64,000 nt of DNA from Brevibacillus choshinensis (GCF_016811915.1 NZ_CP069127.1:1952001-2016000), one strand, 5' to 3'; shown: positions 1 through 8,272, numbered from the stretch's first letter. The notes: a model not told the origin generated them from the sequence alone. Made by a program: numbers and translations.

Positions 1-1097
1 AAGTGCAGCCGACACAGGTCAGCCCGTACATGTATCAACCAAACGTTCCTCAGCCGCTGCGTCCGCTGCGTCCTCCAGTCCAACCGCCGCAGGTCAGCCC
101 GTATATGTATCAACAACCGAATGTACGACCGACAATGGCTCCGCTGCGTCCGCCCGTCCAACCGACACAGGTGAGCCCATATATGTATCAGTACCCGAAT
201 GTACCGCCGCCGATGGCTCCATTGCGTCCGCCTGTTCAACCGACACAGGTGAGTCCCTTTATGTATCAACCAAATATACCGCCAAGCCGTGTGAGCCCGC
301 TGCAGCCGTCGTTTCCACCAAACTATTGCTGCCCGCCGTGTCCTCCTATGCAGGTACAGCCAACGAGACAGCCGCAGGTAAGTCCGGAGTCGACATCGAA
401 GCAAAGGCCACAGGTAAGTCCGGAGTCGACATCAAAGCAAAGGCCGCAGGTAAGTCCGGAGTCGACATCGAAGCAAAGGCCGCAGGTAAGTCCGGAGTCG
501 ACGACGAAGCAAAGGCCGCAGGTGAGCCCGGAATCAACGACGAAGCGAAGACCGCAGGTGAGTCCGCAAACAACGGTAAGACCTCCAGCACCGATCATGC
601 CGTTCAGTCCGATCAATCCGATCAGTCCGATCATGCCGTTTCCGCCTCGTCCCATGTTTCCGATCCCGCCATGTCCACCATTTCCTACGCCTTGGATGCG
701 ACCGATCTTTCCGCCATTTCCACCGATGCCGTTTACAAGGCCCAGTCAAGTGTTGCCACAGCAATTGATGCCGCGACCGTTTTTCCCGCAGCCGTTTTTG
801 CCACGGCCTCTCGTACCGTTCTGCCCACCGCCACCGCCACCGCGTCCGATGCCATATCCAGTGCCGCCATATCCACAAATCCGTCCTGAGGTCGTAGAGG
901 AATCGTCATGCTCATCGTCGTGCGAGTGTTCCCCTGAGAGTCCACAGCGAAATCCCTATCGCGGTTCTAAAAGAGACCGCGGACCAGTGAACCCGAACAA
1001 CATGATGTTCCCACCTCCACCGCGGATGGCTTCCATGCCCGATACAGGGCTATGGCCGCATTGGGGCGACGGACACGAAGAATCCTCCTCCTACTAA
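1..1097 (+). CDS. Proline-rich repeat protein, SafA-like coat assembly protein (3' part)
   Basis: The gene enters from the left edge; the first full codon is at position 3 and the stop is at 1095-1097. What remains is about 364 residues, very rich in Pro, Gln, Met and Tyr. The N-terminal part repeats a unit of about 27 residues built around QVSPYMYQ. The middle carries five copies of a 12-residue unit (RPQVSPESTSKQ), and the rest is Pro/Phe/Met-rich. Low-complexity Pro/Tyr/Met tails are typical of SafA-type spore coat assembly proteins, whose N-terminal LysM domain would lie outside the window. In B. subtilis safA lies close to ruvA-ruvB, which fits the position here, and a CotS-like gene follows 11 bases downstream. 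The SafA assignment is an inference from composition and position; another coat or exosporium protein is possible. Confidence 0.5.
   Translation, partial: VQPTQVSPYMYQPNVPQPLRPLRPPVQPPQVSPYMYQQPNVRPTMAPLRPPVQPTQVSPYMYQYPNVPPPMAPLRPPVQPTQVSPFMYQPNIPPSRVSPLQPSFPPNYCCPPCPPMQVQPTRQPQVSPESTSKQRPQVSPESTSKQRPQVSPESTSKQRPQVSPESTTKQRPQVSPESTTKRRPQVSPQTTVRPPAPIMPFSPINPISPIMPFPPRPMFPIPPCPPFPTPWMRPIFPPFPPMPFTRPSQVLPQQLMPRPFFPQPFLPRPLVPFCPPPPPPRPMPYPVPPYPQIRPEVVEESSCSSSCECSPESPQRNPYRGSKRDRGPVNPNNMMFPPPPRMASMPDTGLWPHWGDGHEESSSY
372..560 (+). repeat. Five tandem 36-bp repeats in the proline-rich gene
   Basis: A 36-bp unit containing GCAGGTAAGTCCGGAGTCGA is repeated head to tail about five times with few changes; it encodes RPQVSPESTSKQ. 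The last copies diverge. The period is a multiple of three, so other frames stay open across the array. Copy number probably varies between strains. Confidence 0.85.
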
Positions 1098-1108
1098 GCG
1101 GTTTTCGT

Positions 1109-2137
1109 ATGAATAAAGGGCTAATAGCATCACTTGAAAAAGCGTTTCGCTGTCAAATTCACGCCGTAAAGCCAAAGCGGAACGTGAATTTGCTGAAGAC
1201 GGACCGGGGATACTGGATCATCAAGGGCTATAAGCAAATGGATAAAGCAGTGTGGGTCACCCAGCTTTCTGATGCATTGCGTGAAAAGGGCTTCCTCCAT
1301 ACCGTGCAATACGTGCCGGATGGAGGAGGTGCGAAAATATTTCCGTATGACGATCGGTATTATACGATCATGAAAATGATTGATGGACGTGAAGCGGACA
1401 ATGCTTCCCTCTACGATGTGAAAAAGACAGCGGAAACGCTTGCTCATTTTCACGTTGCTGCACGAGGATTTCCTGTACCCCATCAATACGCTTTTGAAGG
1501 GAAGTCTACTCTCCTCGACAAATGGGAAAGCAGGCTTGAGCAATTTGAGCGAATCACATGGGGAATCGAACAGAATGGACCTCAATCGAAGCTGGAGCAG
1601 GTCATCCAGCAAATGTCGATGCCGATCATTCAGGACGGACAGCACTTGCTGCAGTCAGCCTACAAGCTGCCCCTGACACCCGAATTGTTCACAGCGATGG
1701 AGATAGGGACGCTGGCTCATCGAGATGTAGCGAGCCATAACTTTCTGGTGACGCCCCGAAGCAGCTGTTACTTGATTGATTTGGATACGGTTGGACATGA
1801 TGTACAGCTGGTCGATTTGGTGCAGCTGATGTCTAGGATGCTGCTCCTTCAGGAATATCGCATGAGCTCCTTTATCGAAGCCATGGAGGCGTACAGCAAG
1901 GTCAATTATTTGAGTGACACCCAAATGTGGATGGTTCATCAGCTGCTGCGTTACCCGGATAACTTCTTGCGGGAAGTTACGGGATTGTACAGCAATCGCC
2001 CGGGCTACCATTTACGCGGAGTGCAGCAGCTGGTTCAGATGGAAGGGAAGCTTCTGCAAGAGCGTCAGGCTTTTCTGCGGGCAGGCGAGCAAATCTTCCA
2101 GCGTTCTCCGTGGGGGCAGTATCATTTCGTCGGATAA
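1109..2137 (+). CDS. CotS-like spore coat kinase-fold protein
   Basis: This 342-residue protein resembles the CotS/YsxE/YutH family of spore coat proteins, which have an aminoglycoside-phosphotransferase or protein-kinase fold. The kinase-like signature HRDVASHNF is near residue 203 and LIDLDTVGHD follows near 222, matching the catalytic-loop HxDxxxxN and the metal-binding Asp motif. The N-terminal half has the expected nucleotide-fold strand WIIKGYK. ATG 1109 is chosen because it lies 11 bases after the stop of the preceding coat-like gene; an upstream in-frame start would overlap that gene. The ribosome binding site is weak, so translation may be coupled. The substrate is unknown. The neighbour supports a role in spore outer layers. 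Confidence 0.75.
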   Translation: MNKGLIASLEKAFRCQIHAVKPKRNVNLLKTDRGYWIIKGYKQMDKAVWVTQLSDALREKGFLHTVQYVPDGGGAKIFPYDDRYYTIMKMIDGREADNASLYDVKKTAETLAHFHVAARGFPVPHQYAFEGKSTLLDKWESRLEQFERITWGIEQNGPQSKLEQVIQQMSMPIIQDGQHLLQSAYKLPLTPELFTAMEIGTLAHRDVASHNFLVTPRSSCYLIDLDTVGHDVQLVDLVQLMSRMLLLQEYRMSSFIEAMEAYSKVNYLSDTQMWMVHQLLRYPDNFLREVTGLYSNRPGYHLRGVQQLVQMEGKLLQERQAFLRAGEQIFQRSPWGQYHFVG

Positions 2138-2177
2138 AGGGATCGATCGCGTGTATCGAGGCCCCATGAATCGATGT

Positions 2178-2211
2178 AAAAAAGAAGCTGACGGCTTTGG
2201 CCATCAGCTTC
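2178..2211 (-). terminator. Terminator of the 5'-nucleotidase gene
   Basis: GAAGCTGA (2184-2191) pairs with TCAGCTTC (2204-2211). Read on the minus strand the hairpin is followed by a run of at least six T, just after the nucleotidase stop. On the plus strand it could also stop transcripts of the CotS-like gene. Confidence 0.85.
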
Positions 2212-2220
2212 TTTGCATGT

Positions 2221-4209
2221 TTATTTTTTTGCTGGTTTGGAAAGGTCGATGCCGTATTTCGCAAAGCCTGTATCCAAAGTGGAGATGTATTTCAGGTTCG
2301 GCATTTTTTCGGCGTACGGCTTCGCGTCAGGAGAAGTTGTGAAGGTCACGTTCACTTTTGCGTTAACCGGAGCAAAAGACCAGTTTTGGTCTGCAGCTGG
2401 GTTGATCGATTTTTCGCTCAGGATGTAATCGATCACGACTTGACGGTTTTCGTCTGGAGAATCGATTACGATGTTTTTGCCGTCCAGTCCTGGGAAGTTT
2501 CCGCCGCCGCCTGCACGGTAGTTGTTCGTTACCACGATGAATTTGTCGTCCGCTTTTACTGGCTTGCCGTTGTACGCCAATTTTTTGATGCGGTTAGCTT
2601 TTTCGTCAACCAGCTTGCCATCGATCGCATATTTGGATGGCTGTGTAACGTCTACCTGGTAAGTTACGCCATCAATGACGTCGAAGTTGTAGGTTGGGAA
2701 TGCTTCGTTTACCAATGGCTGCTCATCCGCTTTTTTCACATCGATCTGGTTGAATTGGCCAGCGGAGCGCTCGAGCCATTCTTGCAGCTGGGAACCGTTG
2801 ATCAGTACGGCTTTCAGCGTGTTTGGATAGATGTACAAGTCAGACACGTTTTTGATTGCGATCGTGCCAGCAGGGATATTGGTGTAGTAGCTTGCGCCGT
2901 TACGACCGCCTGCTTTGAACGGTGCGCCTGCGGACAGGACTGGAATGCCGTCATACTCAGTGCCCTTGATGTTTTTCTCCACAAACCATTTTTGTGCATT
3001 TGTTACGATCTGGATGGACGGATCGTCTTGTACCAGTGCAAAGTAGCTGAAGATAGGGGAGCTGGTCGTACCTACTGCAGAACGTACCCACTCAACCGTA
3101 TGGTCATGGTCTTCCTTCACGGCATCCAACACTTTTTGATCCGCATCAGCCAGGGAAGCTTTGTTAGCTTTGTCATAGATCGGAACTGCTTTGGAGGTGG
3201 AGTCTGCTACTTTCCACTTGCCGTTTTCTTGCGTCAGAGTAAGGTCGATTACACCCAGGTTATTGCCCCAGTATCCTGGCATAACAGCTGGTTTGCCGTT
3301 GATCATGCCTTTTGTACCGTCTACGCCTTCGATGTTTTCAAAGCCAGGGCCTGGGAATACGAGGTGAGAGTGGCCGAAGAGGATCGCATCGATGCCTTCG
3401 ATTTTGCTCAGCTGGTAGCTCGCATTTTCCAGGTTGGCAGCTGTTTCAACAGGGCCGAGGCCGGAGTGAGCTACAGCCACGATGATGTCAGCGCCTTTTG
3501 CTTTCATTTCCGGTATGTACTTGTTTGCCGATTCGAGGATATCCTTGGCAACGACTTTTCCTTCCAGATTCGCTTTGTCCCATTGCATGATTTGCGGAGG
3601 GACGAAACCGATCACGCCGACTTTCAGGGACACTTCTTTACCGCTTTCATCTTTGAATGTACGGTCGAGGATTTGATAAGGGGTGAAGAGGTTTTTGTCG
3701 TTGTTTGGATCGTTGTCTTTGTCATCCACGTACACGTTGGAGTTGATATAAGGGAACTTGGCGCCCTTGATGCTGCGCTCCAAATGCTCCAATCCAAAGT
3801 TGAACTCGTGGTTACCGATGTTGCCCAGGTCGTAGTCCAAAAGATTCATGGCTTTGTACACAGGGTGAGTCTCGCCATCTTTGAGCGGGTCAATCTTGGC
3901 TACGTAGTCGCCCAGTGGGTTCCCTTGAAGCAGGTCGCCGTTGTCAATCAGGATGCTGTTTTTCGCTTCATCGCGGGCTTTCTTAATGAGAGTGGCCGTT
4001 TTGGCGAAACCGAATTCGTCAGTCGCTTTGTCTTGATAGTAGTCGTAGTTGACGATGTTGGTGTGAATGTCCGTGGTTTCCAGCAGGCGGAGTTTGAGGG
4101 TGGAAGTTGTTTGAGCGCTTACAGGAGTAAGGGAGAAAGTGAGTGCGCCTACAACCAGCGAAGTGCTGAGAAGACATGCAGCCAGCATTTTTTTGTTTGC
4201 TTTTTTCAT
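2221..4209 (-). CDS. Secreted 5'-nucleotidase / 2',3'-cyclic phosphodiesterase
   Basis: This 662-residue exported metallophosphatase of the 5'-nucleotidase/CpdB family hydrolyses extracellular nucleotides to nucleosides and phosphate. The ATG at 4209 has GGAGGT 11 bases upstream. It starts a clear signal peptide (MKKANKK, hydrophobic core, cleavage near VSA-Q at 32). Metallophosphatase motifs are present: DIH at 47-49, GDLLQG near 91, GNHEF near 132 and GHSH at 279-282. The C-terminal half is the substrate-binding 5'-nucleotidase domain, including YRAGGGGNF. There is no LPXTG motif or obvious membrane anchor, so it is probably released or loosely held. It stands alone, with its own terminator. 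The exact substrate range (5'-nucleotides or cyclic 2',3' nucleotides) cannot be told from sequence. Confidence 0.9.
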   Translation of the reverse strand: MKKANKKMLAACLLSTSLVVGALTFSLTPVSAQTTSTLKLRLLETTDIHTNIVNYDYYQDKATDEFGFAKTATLIKKARDEAKNSILIDNGDLLQGNPLGDYVAKIDPLKDGETHPVYKAMNLLDYDLGNIGNHEFNFGLEHLERSIKGAKFPYINSNVYVDDKDNDPNNDKNLFTPYQILDRTFKDESGKEVSLKVGVIGFVPPQIMQWDKANLEGKVVAKDILESANKYIPEMKAKGADIIVAVAHSGLGPVETAANLENASYQLSKIEGIDAILFGHSHLVFPGPGFENIEGVDGTKGMINGKPAVMPGYWGNNLGVIDLTLTQENGKWKVADSTSKAVPIYDKANKASLADADQKVLDAVKEDHDHTVEWVRSAVGTTSSPIFSYFALVQDDPSIQIVTNAQKWFVEKNIKGTEYDGIPVLSAGAPFKAGGRNGASYYTNIPAGTIAIKNVSDLYIYPNTLKAVLINGSQLQEWLERSAGQFNQIDVKKADEQPLVNEAFPTYNFDVIDGVTYQVDVTQPSKYAIDGKLVDEKANRIKKLAYNGKPVKADDKFIVVTNNYRAGGGGNFPGLDGKNIVIDSPDENRQVVIDYILSEKSINPAADQNWSFAPVNAKVNVTFTTSPDAKPYAEKMPNLKYISTLDTGFAKYGIDLSKPAKK

Positions 4210-4399
4210 GTTTTTGGATGACCTCCATAACTTTACAATAATTCCAAGCAAAAATAGTTTATCACTAGAATCATTGGATTGGTAGATATTCCTTGTGAAT
4301 TTGTCGTAAATATACGAATCTTGAGAGTATCAGGTATGCGTGACCATTTTACTGGCAAGACTAGGAGAAAAAGGCTAGTAAAAGGGGTTCATTCGTATC

Positions 4400-4969
4400 A
4401 TGAAGAAAAAATGGATGGTCTATACTTCGTGGGCCTTCGCCTTGGTGACAGGGCTCGTGGCGGGGATCCTCCTTTCACAGGGCAGTGGAAAGGAAGCGGG
4501 AGGACTGACTCAGCTCTTGGCTGGAGGAAAAAGATCCATGGAAGTTGCGGGAAGCTCCTATGAATTGGTGCTAGCACGCAGCTATTTGTGCGGCGTGAGG
4601 GATGAAGAACGCAAACCGGTGGCGATCAGCCATCTCGCTGATGCCATGGCAGATTACAAGGGCTGGGAGATTGTGACGGCAGATCACAGCAAGATGATCC
4701 TGATGAAGAGAGAGCAGGATATTTCTCCGGAATGCAAGGAGAATGGCCATTTCGGATTATCGGCTGACGGTATGCTCACACTCTTTCACGGCGTCCCTGC
4801 GGATCAGGAGGTCGTACAGACCTTCTACCGGATCAATACAGCCAAAATGGAAGCGAGCCTCCCAAAAGAGGAAGTGGAAAGCCTTAGGCGCGGCATCCGC
4901 GTGCGTGATCTGTCAGAGTATAACAGCGTCCTGTCGACCTATGGGGAATTTCAACTGAATGAAGAGTGA
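4400..4969 (+). CDS. bofC: BofC, forespore regulator of the sigma-K checkpoint
   Basis: This 189-residue protein matches BofC, which in Bacillus is made in the forespore, exported to the intermembrane space, and restrains the SpoIVB signalling protease that triggers pro-sigma-K processing. The N-terminus has one hydrophobic segment (about residues 7-26). The C-terminal part contains FGLSADGMLTLFHGVP and a FYRINTAKMEASLP stretch typical of the BofC C-terminal domain. ATG 4400 follows AAAGGGG at a good distance. In B. subtilis bofC also sits by the ruv genes. Its terminator hairpin has been split by an IS3-family insertion 16 bases after the stop codon. The coding region is intact. Confidence 0.85.
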   Translation: MKKKWMVYTSWAFALVTGLVAGILLSQGSGKEAGGLTQLLAGGKRSMEVAGSSYELVLARSYLCGVRDEERKPVAISHLADAMADYKGWEIVTADHSKMILMKREQDISPECKENGHFGLSADGMLTLFHGVPADQEVVQTFYRINTAKMEASLPKEEVESLRRGIRVRDLSEYNSVLSTYGEFQLNEE

Positions 4970-4972
4970 GAA

Positions 4973-4985
4973 GGCTGCCCGACAT
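4973..4985. terminator. Left half of the IS-split bofC terminator hairpin
   Basis: The arm GGCTGCCCGA (4973-4982) is complementary to TCGGGCAGCC at 6653-6662, on the far side of the IS. With the IS and one copy of the CAT duplication removed, the two join into a perfect 10-bp hairpin between the convergent genes bofC and the minus-strand secreted protein. The element therefore landed in the hairpin loop. Confidence 0.8.
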
Positions 4986-5021
4986 TGATATGCTCCCCTT
5001 TAAGTAGACAGGTGAAATAAT
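4986..5021 (+). repeat. Left terminal inverted repeat of the IS3-family element
   Basis: It begins TGATATGCTCCCC and matches the reverse complement of 6615-6650 at about 26 of 36 positions. Confidence 0.9.
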
Positions 5022-5050
5022 GAAACCTGCTAATAAAGGGGAGCATTTTC

Positions 5051-5728
5051 ATGTCTAAAGTACAATTTACTGCGTCAGAAAAACTGGCCATCCTTCTGGA
5101 GATCGATAGCGGTCAGATTGGTGTTATGGCTGCTGCTAAAACATACGGTAATAGCAAAACAACCGTAGTGAAATGGCGACGGCGATATGAGGTGTACGGA
5201 TACAAAGGGTTAGAGATTCAATCTTACAATAGAACTTACTCGGTGGAGCTTAAGCTTCAAGCCGTTCAAGATTATCTAACCGGTCATTACTCCCAATATG
5301 AAATCATTGATAAATATAAAATCGCCAGCCGCACCCAACTCAAGAATTGGGTAGACAAGTATAATGGTCATAGCAGCTTAAAATCGTATAACGAAGGAGC
5401 AAAAGCTATGACGAAAGGTCGGGCTACAACATGGCAGGAGCGAATTGACATCGTTCACTACTGTCTTGCACATAAACATGACTATCAGGAGACGGCGAGC
5501 CAGTATCAAGTGTCTTATCAACAAGTATACCAATGGGTCAAGAAATATGAGGATGGCGGGCTAGATGCCCTACAGGATCGTCGTGGTCGGAAGAAGCCTG
5601 TTGAAGAGCTAACTGAAACAGAGCAGGAAAAGATGGCGATGAAAAAGTTGGAGTATGAAAATGAGCGGCTTCGAGCGGAGATTGCTTTCTTAAAAAAGTT
5701 ACAGGAATTCCAAAGGAGGCGAGTTTAA
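5051..5728 (+). CDS. IS3-family transposase OrfA
   Basis: This 225-residue OrfA binds the inverted repeats and is the N-terminal part of the OrfAB transposase. It contains repeated helix-turn-helix units (for example near residues 15-40 and 140-160, TASQYQVSYQQVYQWVKKY). A C-terminal leucine-zipper stretch (MKKLEYENERLRAEIAFLKKL) is typical of the IS150 subgroup. ATG 5051 follows AAAGGGGAG. The in-frame heptamer A-AAA-AAG within codons for L-K-K, near 5692-5698, is the classic -1 frameshift signal that fuses OrfA to OrfB. The gene appears intact. Confidence 0.93.
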   Translation: MSKVQFTASEKLAILLEIDSGQIGVMAAAKTYGNSKTTVVKWRRRYEVYGYKGLEIQSYNRTYSVELKLQAVQDYLTGHYSQYEIIDKYKIASRTQLKNWVDKYNGHSSLKSYNEGAKAMTKGRATTWQERIDIVHYCLAHKHDYQETASQYQVSYQQVYQWVKKYEDGGLDALQDRRGRKKPVEELTETEQEKMAMKKLEYENERLRAEIAFLKKLQEFQRRRV

Positions 5729-5742
5729 GGCAGCACCGACAG

Positions 5743-6605
5743 GTGCATGTTTATTTAGCAATCCAGTCCATTCAGCAGGAAGGAGAGTTTAGTCTACAGC
5801 TACTATGCGAAACTGCAGGGGTTCCACGGTCAAGTTATTACAAATGGCGTAACCACAAGCCTAGTTTGCGTGAACTGGAAAACCGACAACTGATTCAGGC
5901 TATGCTTTTACTCCATGAGCAGGTTGGGGAATCTACGGGTATAGACGATTGACACTTCATTTACGCCGACAAACCAAACTGCGAATTAACCACAAACGGA
6001 TGAAACGCCTAATGAAGATGGCCGGTGACCAATCGGTTATTCGTAGAAAGAGAAAGAAATATGCACGATCAACTCCTCAACATATTGCCGAGAATTTGTT
6101 AAACCGTGAGTTTCATGCAGCAGCACCAAACGAAAAAAAGTGGGTAACGGATGTTACGGAATTCAAATACGGCAGTGGAAAGAAGGCCTATTTAAGCGCA
6201 ATTCTGGATTTACATGACAACACGGTTGTCTCGTACGCTTTCGGTCATTCCAACAACAATGCCCTAGTAATTCGAACGGTGAAATCGGCCCTGCAAACGG
6301 TACGGGTAAACAAGCCTATGCTCCACAGTGATCGGGGTTTCCAGTATACCTCTTCGAGGTTTAAAAGATTGTTTGGGCACGAAGTGGTCCAGAGCATGTC
6401 CCGAGTTGGCAGGTGTATCGATAATGGTCCCATGGAAGCTTTCTGGGGAACACTGAAATGCGAGAAATATTATTTGAATACATACAGTACCTTTGAGGAA
6501 CTTGAAAAAGACATTAAGGACTACATTTATTTCTACAATAACGAACGATTACAAGCAAAATTAGACGGCCTCAGTCCCATGGAATTCAGGACCAAGGCCG
6601 CTTAA
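5743..6605 (+). pseudogene. IS3-family transposase OrfB (integrase), frameshifted
   Basis: OrfB supplies the DDE catalytic core: WVTDVTEFKYG (first Asp), LHSDRGFQYTS (second Asp) and MEAFWGTLKCEKYY (Glu). The N-terminal helix-turn-helix part lies in one frame (to 5952) and the catalytic part in the next (from 5949 on). Comparing the frames, the expected family motif G-I-Y-G-Y-R-R-L-T-L is restored if one G is added to the GGGG run at 5926-5929. So one base has been lost there. It is either a real inactivating mutation or a homopolymer error; two similar losses occur in recD2. The upstream end reads on in the -1 frame from the orfA slippery site. Confidence 0.9.
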
Positions 6606-6614
6606 CCGGTTTTT

Positions 6615-6650
6615 ATTATTTGTAATGTCTACTTGACGGGGTGCAGTTCA
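6615..6650 (-). repeat. Right terminal inverted repeat of the IS3-family element
   Basis: Its reverse complement begins TGAACTGCACCCC and aligns with the left end. It is followed by the CAT target duplication at 6651-6653 and by the right arm of the split hairpin (6653-6662). Confidence 0.9.
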
Positions 6651-6666
6651 CATCGGGCAGCCTGAT

Positions 6667-7755
6667 TTATTTGATTGCAATATCCACGATCCGCCACCGC
6701 TCCCACGGAGCAGAGCGGAGGAGGAGAAAATGCCATGTGCCAGCTCGTGATCCTCCTGAGCGCAGATGGTATTCGACCCGTACAGGTACGGATACCATCA
6801 GTGGATGGGAAGAGTCCGAGACGGCGATATGATCCGGCTTTTTCACAGAATCAACCAATCTCAGCTCATCTGGCATAGTCGAACCGTCTGTCGTCATTCG
6901 CAGCGTATGCTCGTCATGCTCATGGAGGGACGTGAGAAAATAGCCCACCAGTTTTTCAGGACTCGCCTCCATGATGGTTTGCGGCAGAGTACCCGCTGCC
7001 TTCAGGATCATCAGGCTGTGACTCGGATCCGGTTCCGTGCGACGGTGAGTGGAGCTGCCGCTAAAGTGAATGCAAAAGTGCCCGGGAAAGTCGTTGCCGC
7101 GGATGGCGCCCGCACCGTGGGGCATTCCATGCATGGAAGCTGCATAGTAGATGCCGTCGACCTCGACGAGGATCGCGCGTCGCTTCCAGCTCCATTTTCC
7201 TTGGTAAATATGCTTCATGATGTGGGTGTCGCTGCGTGTGAGCGGCTGGACATCTGCGTGCCGGCTGCCGGCTCTGCGCTGAATGTGAAAGCGCTCCCCT
7301 GTCTCCAGATCGATCACGGTCGCATATTTCATACGGCCAAAGGAGTGCCTGACTTTTTCCCAAGGAATGGCTTTTCCGTAATGAGCTTGTTCGACCGTCT
7401 GAACCAGAGCATCCACTTTCGATTTCAGCTGCTCTGACAAGAGGAATCGCCGTGCTTTCTTATAGTCAAACAGGCGCCCGTGATAATCGTAGATAAGGTT
7501 GCGGTTTTTCACCTTGATGCGGGCGCGTATCCAATCCGGCGAAAATGAAGCAGGGATGGTAGGAGTGCGGATCAGCTCGCGAGCAATCTCCGAGGTATTT
7601 TGAAAAACGAGCGTCGAGACAAAAGGCGAATCTGGGGAAACCGATACAGAGATGACGAGATCGTTTGCTTGGCTCGCGTAAGCAGCGTGGGGAATCGAAA
7701 GACAACAGGCCAACAGCCATGCACTATGGATCAAAAGCAGCTTCACAAGTCGCAA
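6667..7755 (-). CDS. Secreted protein of unknown function with a His/Cys-rich motif
   Basis: This 362-residue protein is not assigned to a named family. TTG 7755 is chosen as start because GGAGGTGA lies 5-8 bases upstream; the upstream ATG 7768-7770 overlaps that ribosome binding site. The start opens directly into a signal peptide (RLVKLLL, hydrophobic core, cleavage near AYA-S). The centre (about residues 205-245) holds a dense motif: SMHGMPHGAGAI, then GHFCIHFSGSSTH and DPSHS. Ordered His and Cys like this suggests a metal site or a Cys-His catalytic site. I recall similar motifs in other secreted Firmicutes proteins without known function. The C-terminal third looks like a separate small domain ending WRIVDIAIK. 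It is convergent with bofC and shares the IS-split hairpin. Confidence 0.6.
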   Translation of the reverse strand: MRLVKLLLIHSAWLLACCLSIPHAAYASQANDLVISVSVSPDSPFVSTLVFQNTSEIARELIRTPTIPASFSPDWIRARIKVKNRNLIYDYHGRLFDYKKARRFLLSEQLKSKVDALVQTVEQAHYGKAIPWEKVRHSFGRMKYATVIDLETGERFHIQRRAGSRHADVQPLTRSDTHIMKHIYQGKWSWKRRAILVEVDGIYYAASMHGMPHGAGAIRGNDFPGHFCIHFSGSSTHRRTEPDPSHSLMILKAAGTLPQTIMEASPEKLVGYFLTSLHEHDEHTLRMTTDGSTMPDELRLVDSVKKPDHIAVSDSSHPLMVSVPVRVEYHLRSGGSRAGTWHFLLLRSAPWERWRIVDIAIK

Positions 7756-7884
7756 ATGAGTCACCTCCATTACGATAGTGTCTCCACCATACAAAACAAA
7801 TGACGAGCAAATCTTGCCATCATAACACGGATGACGATCCGCCATACTGTTGTCATACGGTGACCTAAGGAGGAGTCTTTTAGC

Positions 7885-8076
7885 ATGTCTTCGATGCCTA
7901 GAGGTAGCTACAAAGACCAGTTCCACCAGCGTTTGTACGTTCAATTGAATCAGGGACACAACAAGCTAGACTACCGACGAATCAATATGATTCAGGAGCA
8001 GATGCAGAATGGCGTCGACGATTACGCCCATATGCAGCATGATGTGTCAGATTTGCAAGGACTGAACAAACACTAG
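7885..8076 (+). CDS. Small hypothetical protein, 63 aa
   Basis: This short, hydrophilic, Gln- and His-rich protein (MSSMPRGSYKDQFHQRLYV...) has no signal peptide or membrane segment. A strong AAGGAGGAG ribosome binding site lies upstream of ATG 7885, and a good intrinsic terminator follows 15 bases after the stop. These make it a believable gene. It is divergent from the secreted protein at 6667-7755. I do not recognise the family. The composition would fit a small sporulation-associated protein, but nothing proves that. Confidence 0.65.
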   Translation: MSSMPRGSYKDQFHQRLYVQLNQGHNKLDYRRINMIQEQMQNGVDDYAHMQHDVSDLQGLNKH

Positions 8077-8090
8077 CATGGCCACCGTAT

Positions 8091-8122
8091 GCCCGCTCCC
8101 ATTTAGGGGGCGGGTTTCTTCT
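8091..8122 (+). terminator. Terminator of the small gene before ruvC
   Basis: CCCGCTCCC pairs with GGGGGCGGG across a short ATTTA loop, followed by TTTCTTCTT. Confidence 0.8.
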
Positions 8123-8222
8123 TGTGGAGATGGAAATGCACGTTCGCTTTTCGGTCGCTTTGTGATACAGTAGAGAGTAGGATCTTTGCATTACAGATAA
8201 GAATTTTACGATTCTTGTCCAA

Positions 8223-8248
8223 GGCTCCGCCAAGAGCTTGGCGCAGCC
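8223..8248. repeat. Palindrome ahead of ruvC
   Basis: CGCCAAGAGCTTGGCG is a perfect palindrome, extended by GGCT on the left and AGCC on the right across one mismatch. A second palindrome, AAGAAT-N6-ATTCTT, lies about 10 bases further upstream. Both fall between the probable promoter and the ruvC start; their function is unknown. Confidence 0.6.
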
Positions 8249-8272
8249 AGTTTTCTAAACGGAGAGTGGGCC

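Larger units (their letters stand above)
4986..6650 (+). mobile_element. IS3-family (IS150-like) insertion sequence, 1665 bp
   Basis: The element is bounded by imperfect 36-bp terminal inverted repeats (4986-5021 and 6615-6650) that begin TGA and end TCA and share the core AAGTAGACA. It is flanked by a 3-bp direct repeat CAT (4983-4985 and 6651-6653). It carries orfA, an A-AAA-AAG slippery site at the end of orfA, and orfB in the -1 frame with a DDE integrase. OrfB is broken by a one-base loss, so this copy probably cannot transpose itself unless the loss is a sequencing error. It sits in the bofC terminator hairpin. Confidence 0.95.

Noticed and set aside
323-889. Open frames on both strands across the 36-bp repeats
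   Set aside because: The repeat period is a multiple of three, so frames stay open by repetition. Only the Pro-rich frame continues as a sensible protein on both sides.
2197-4221. 674-codon open frame antisense to the 5'-nucleotidase
   Set aside because: The minus-strand gene has a signal peptide, all catalytic motifs, a ribosome binding site and a terminator; the plus frame has none.
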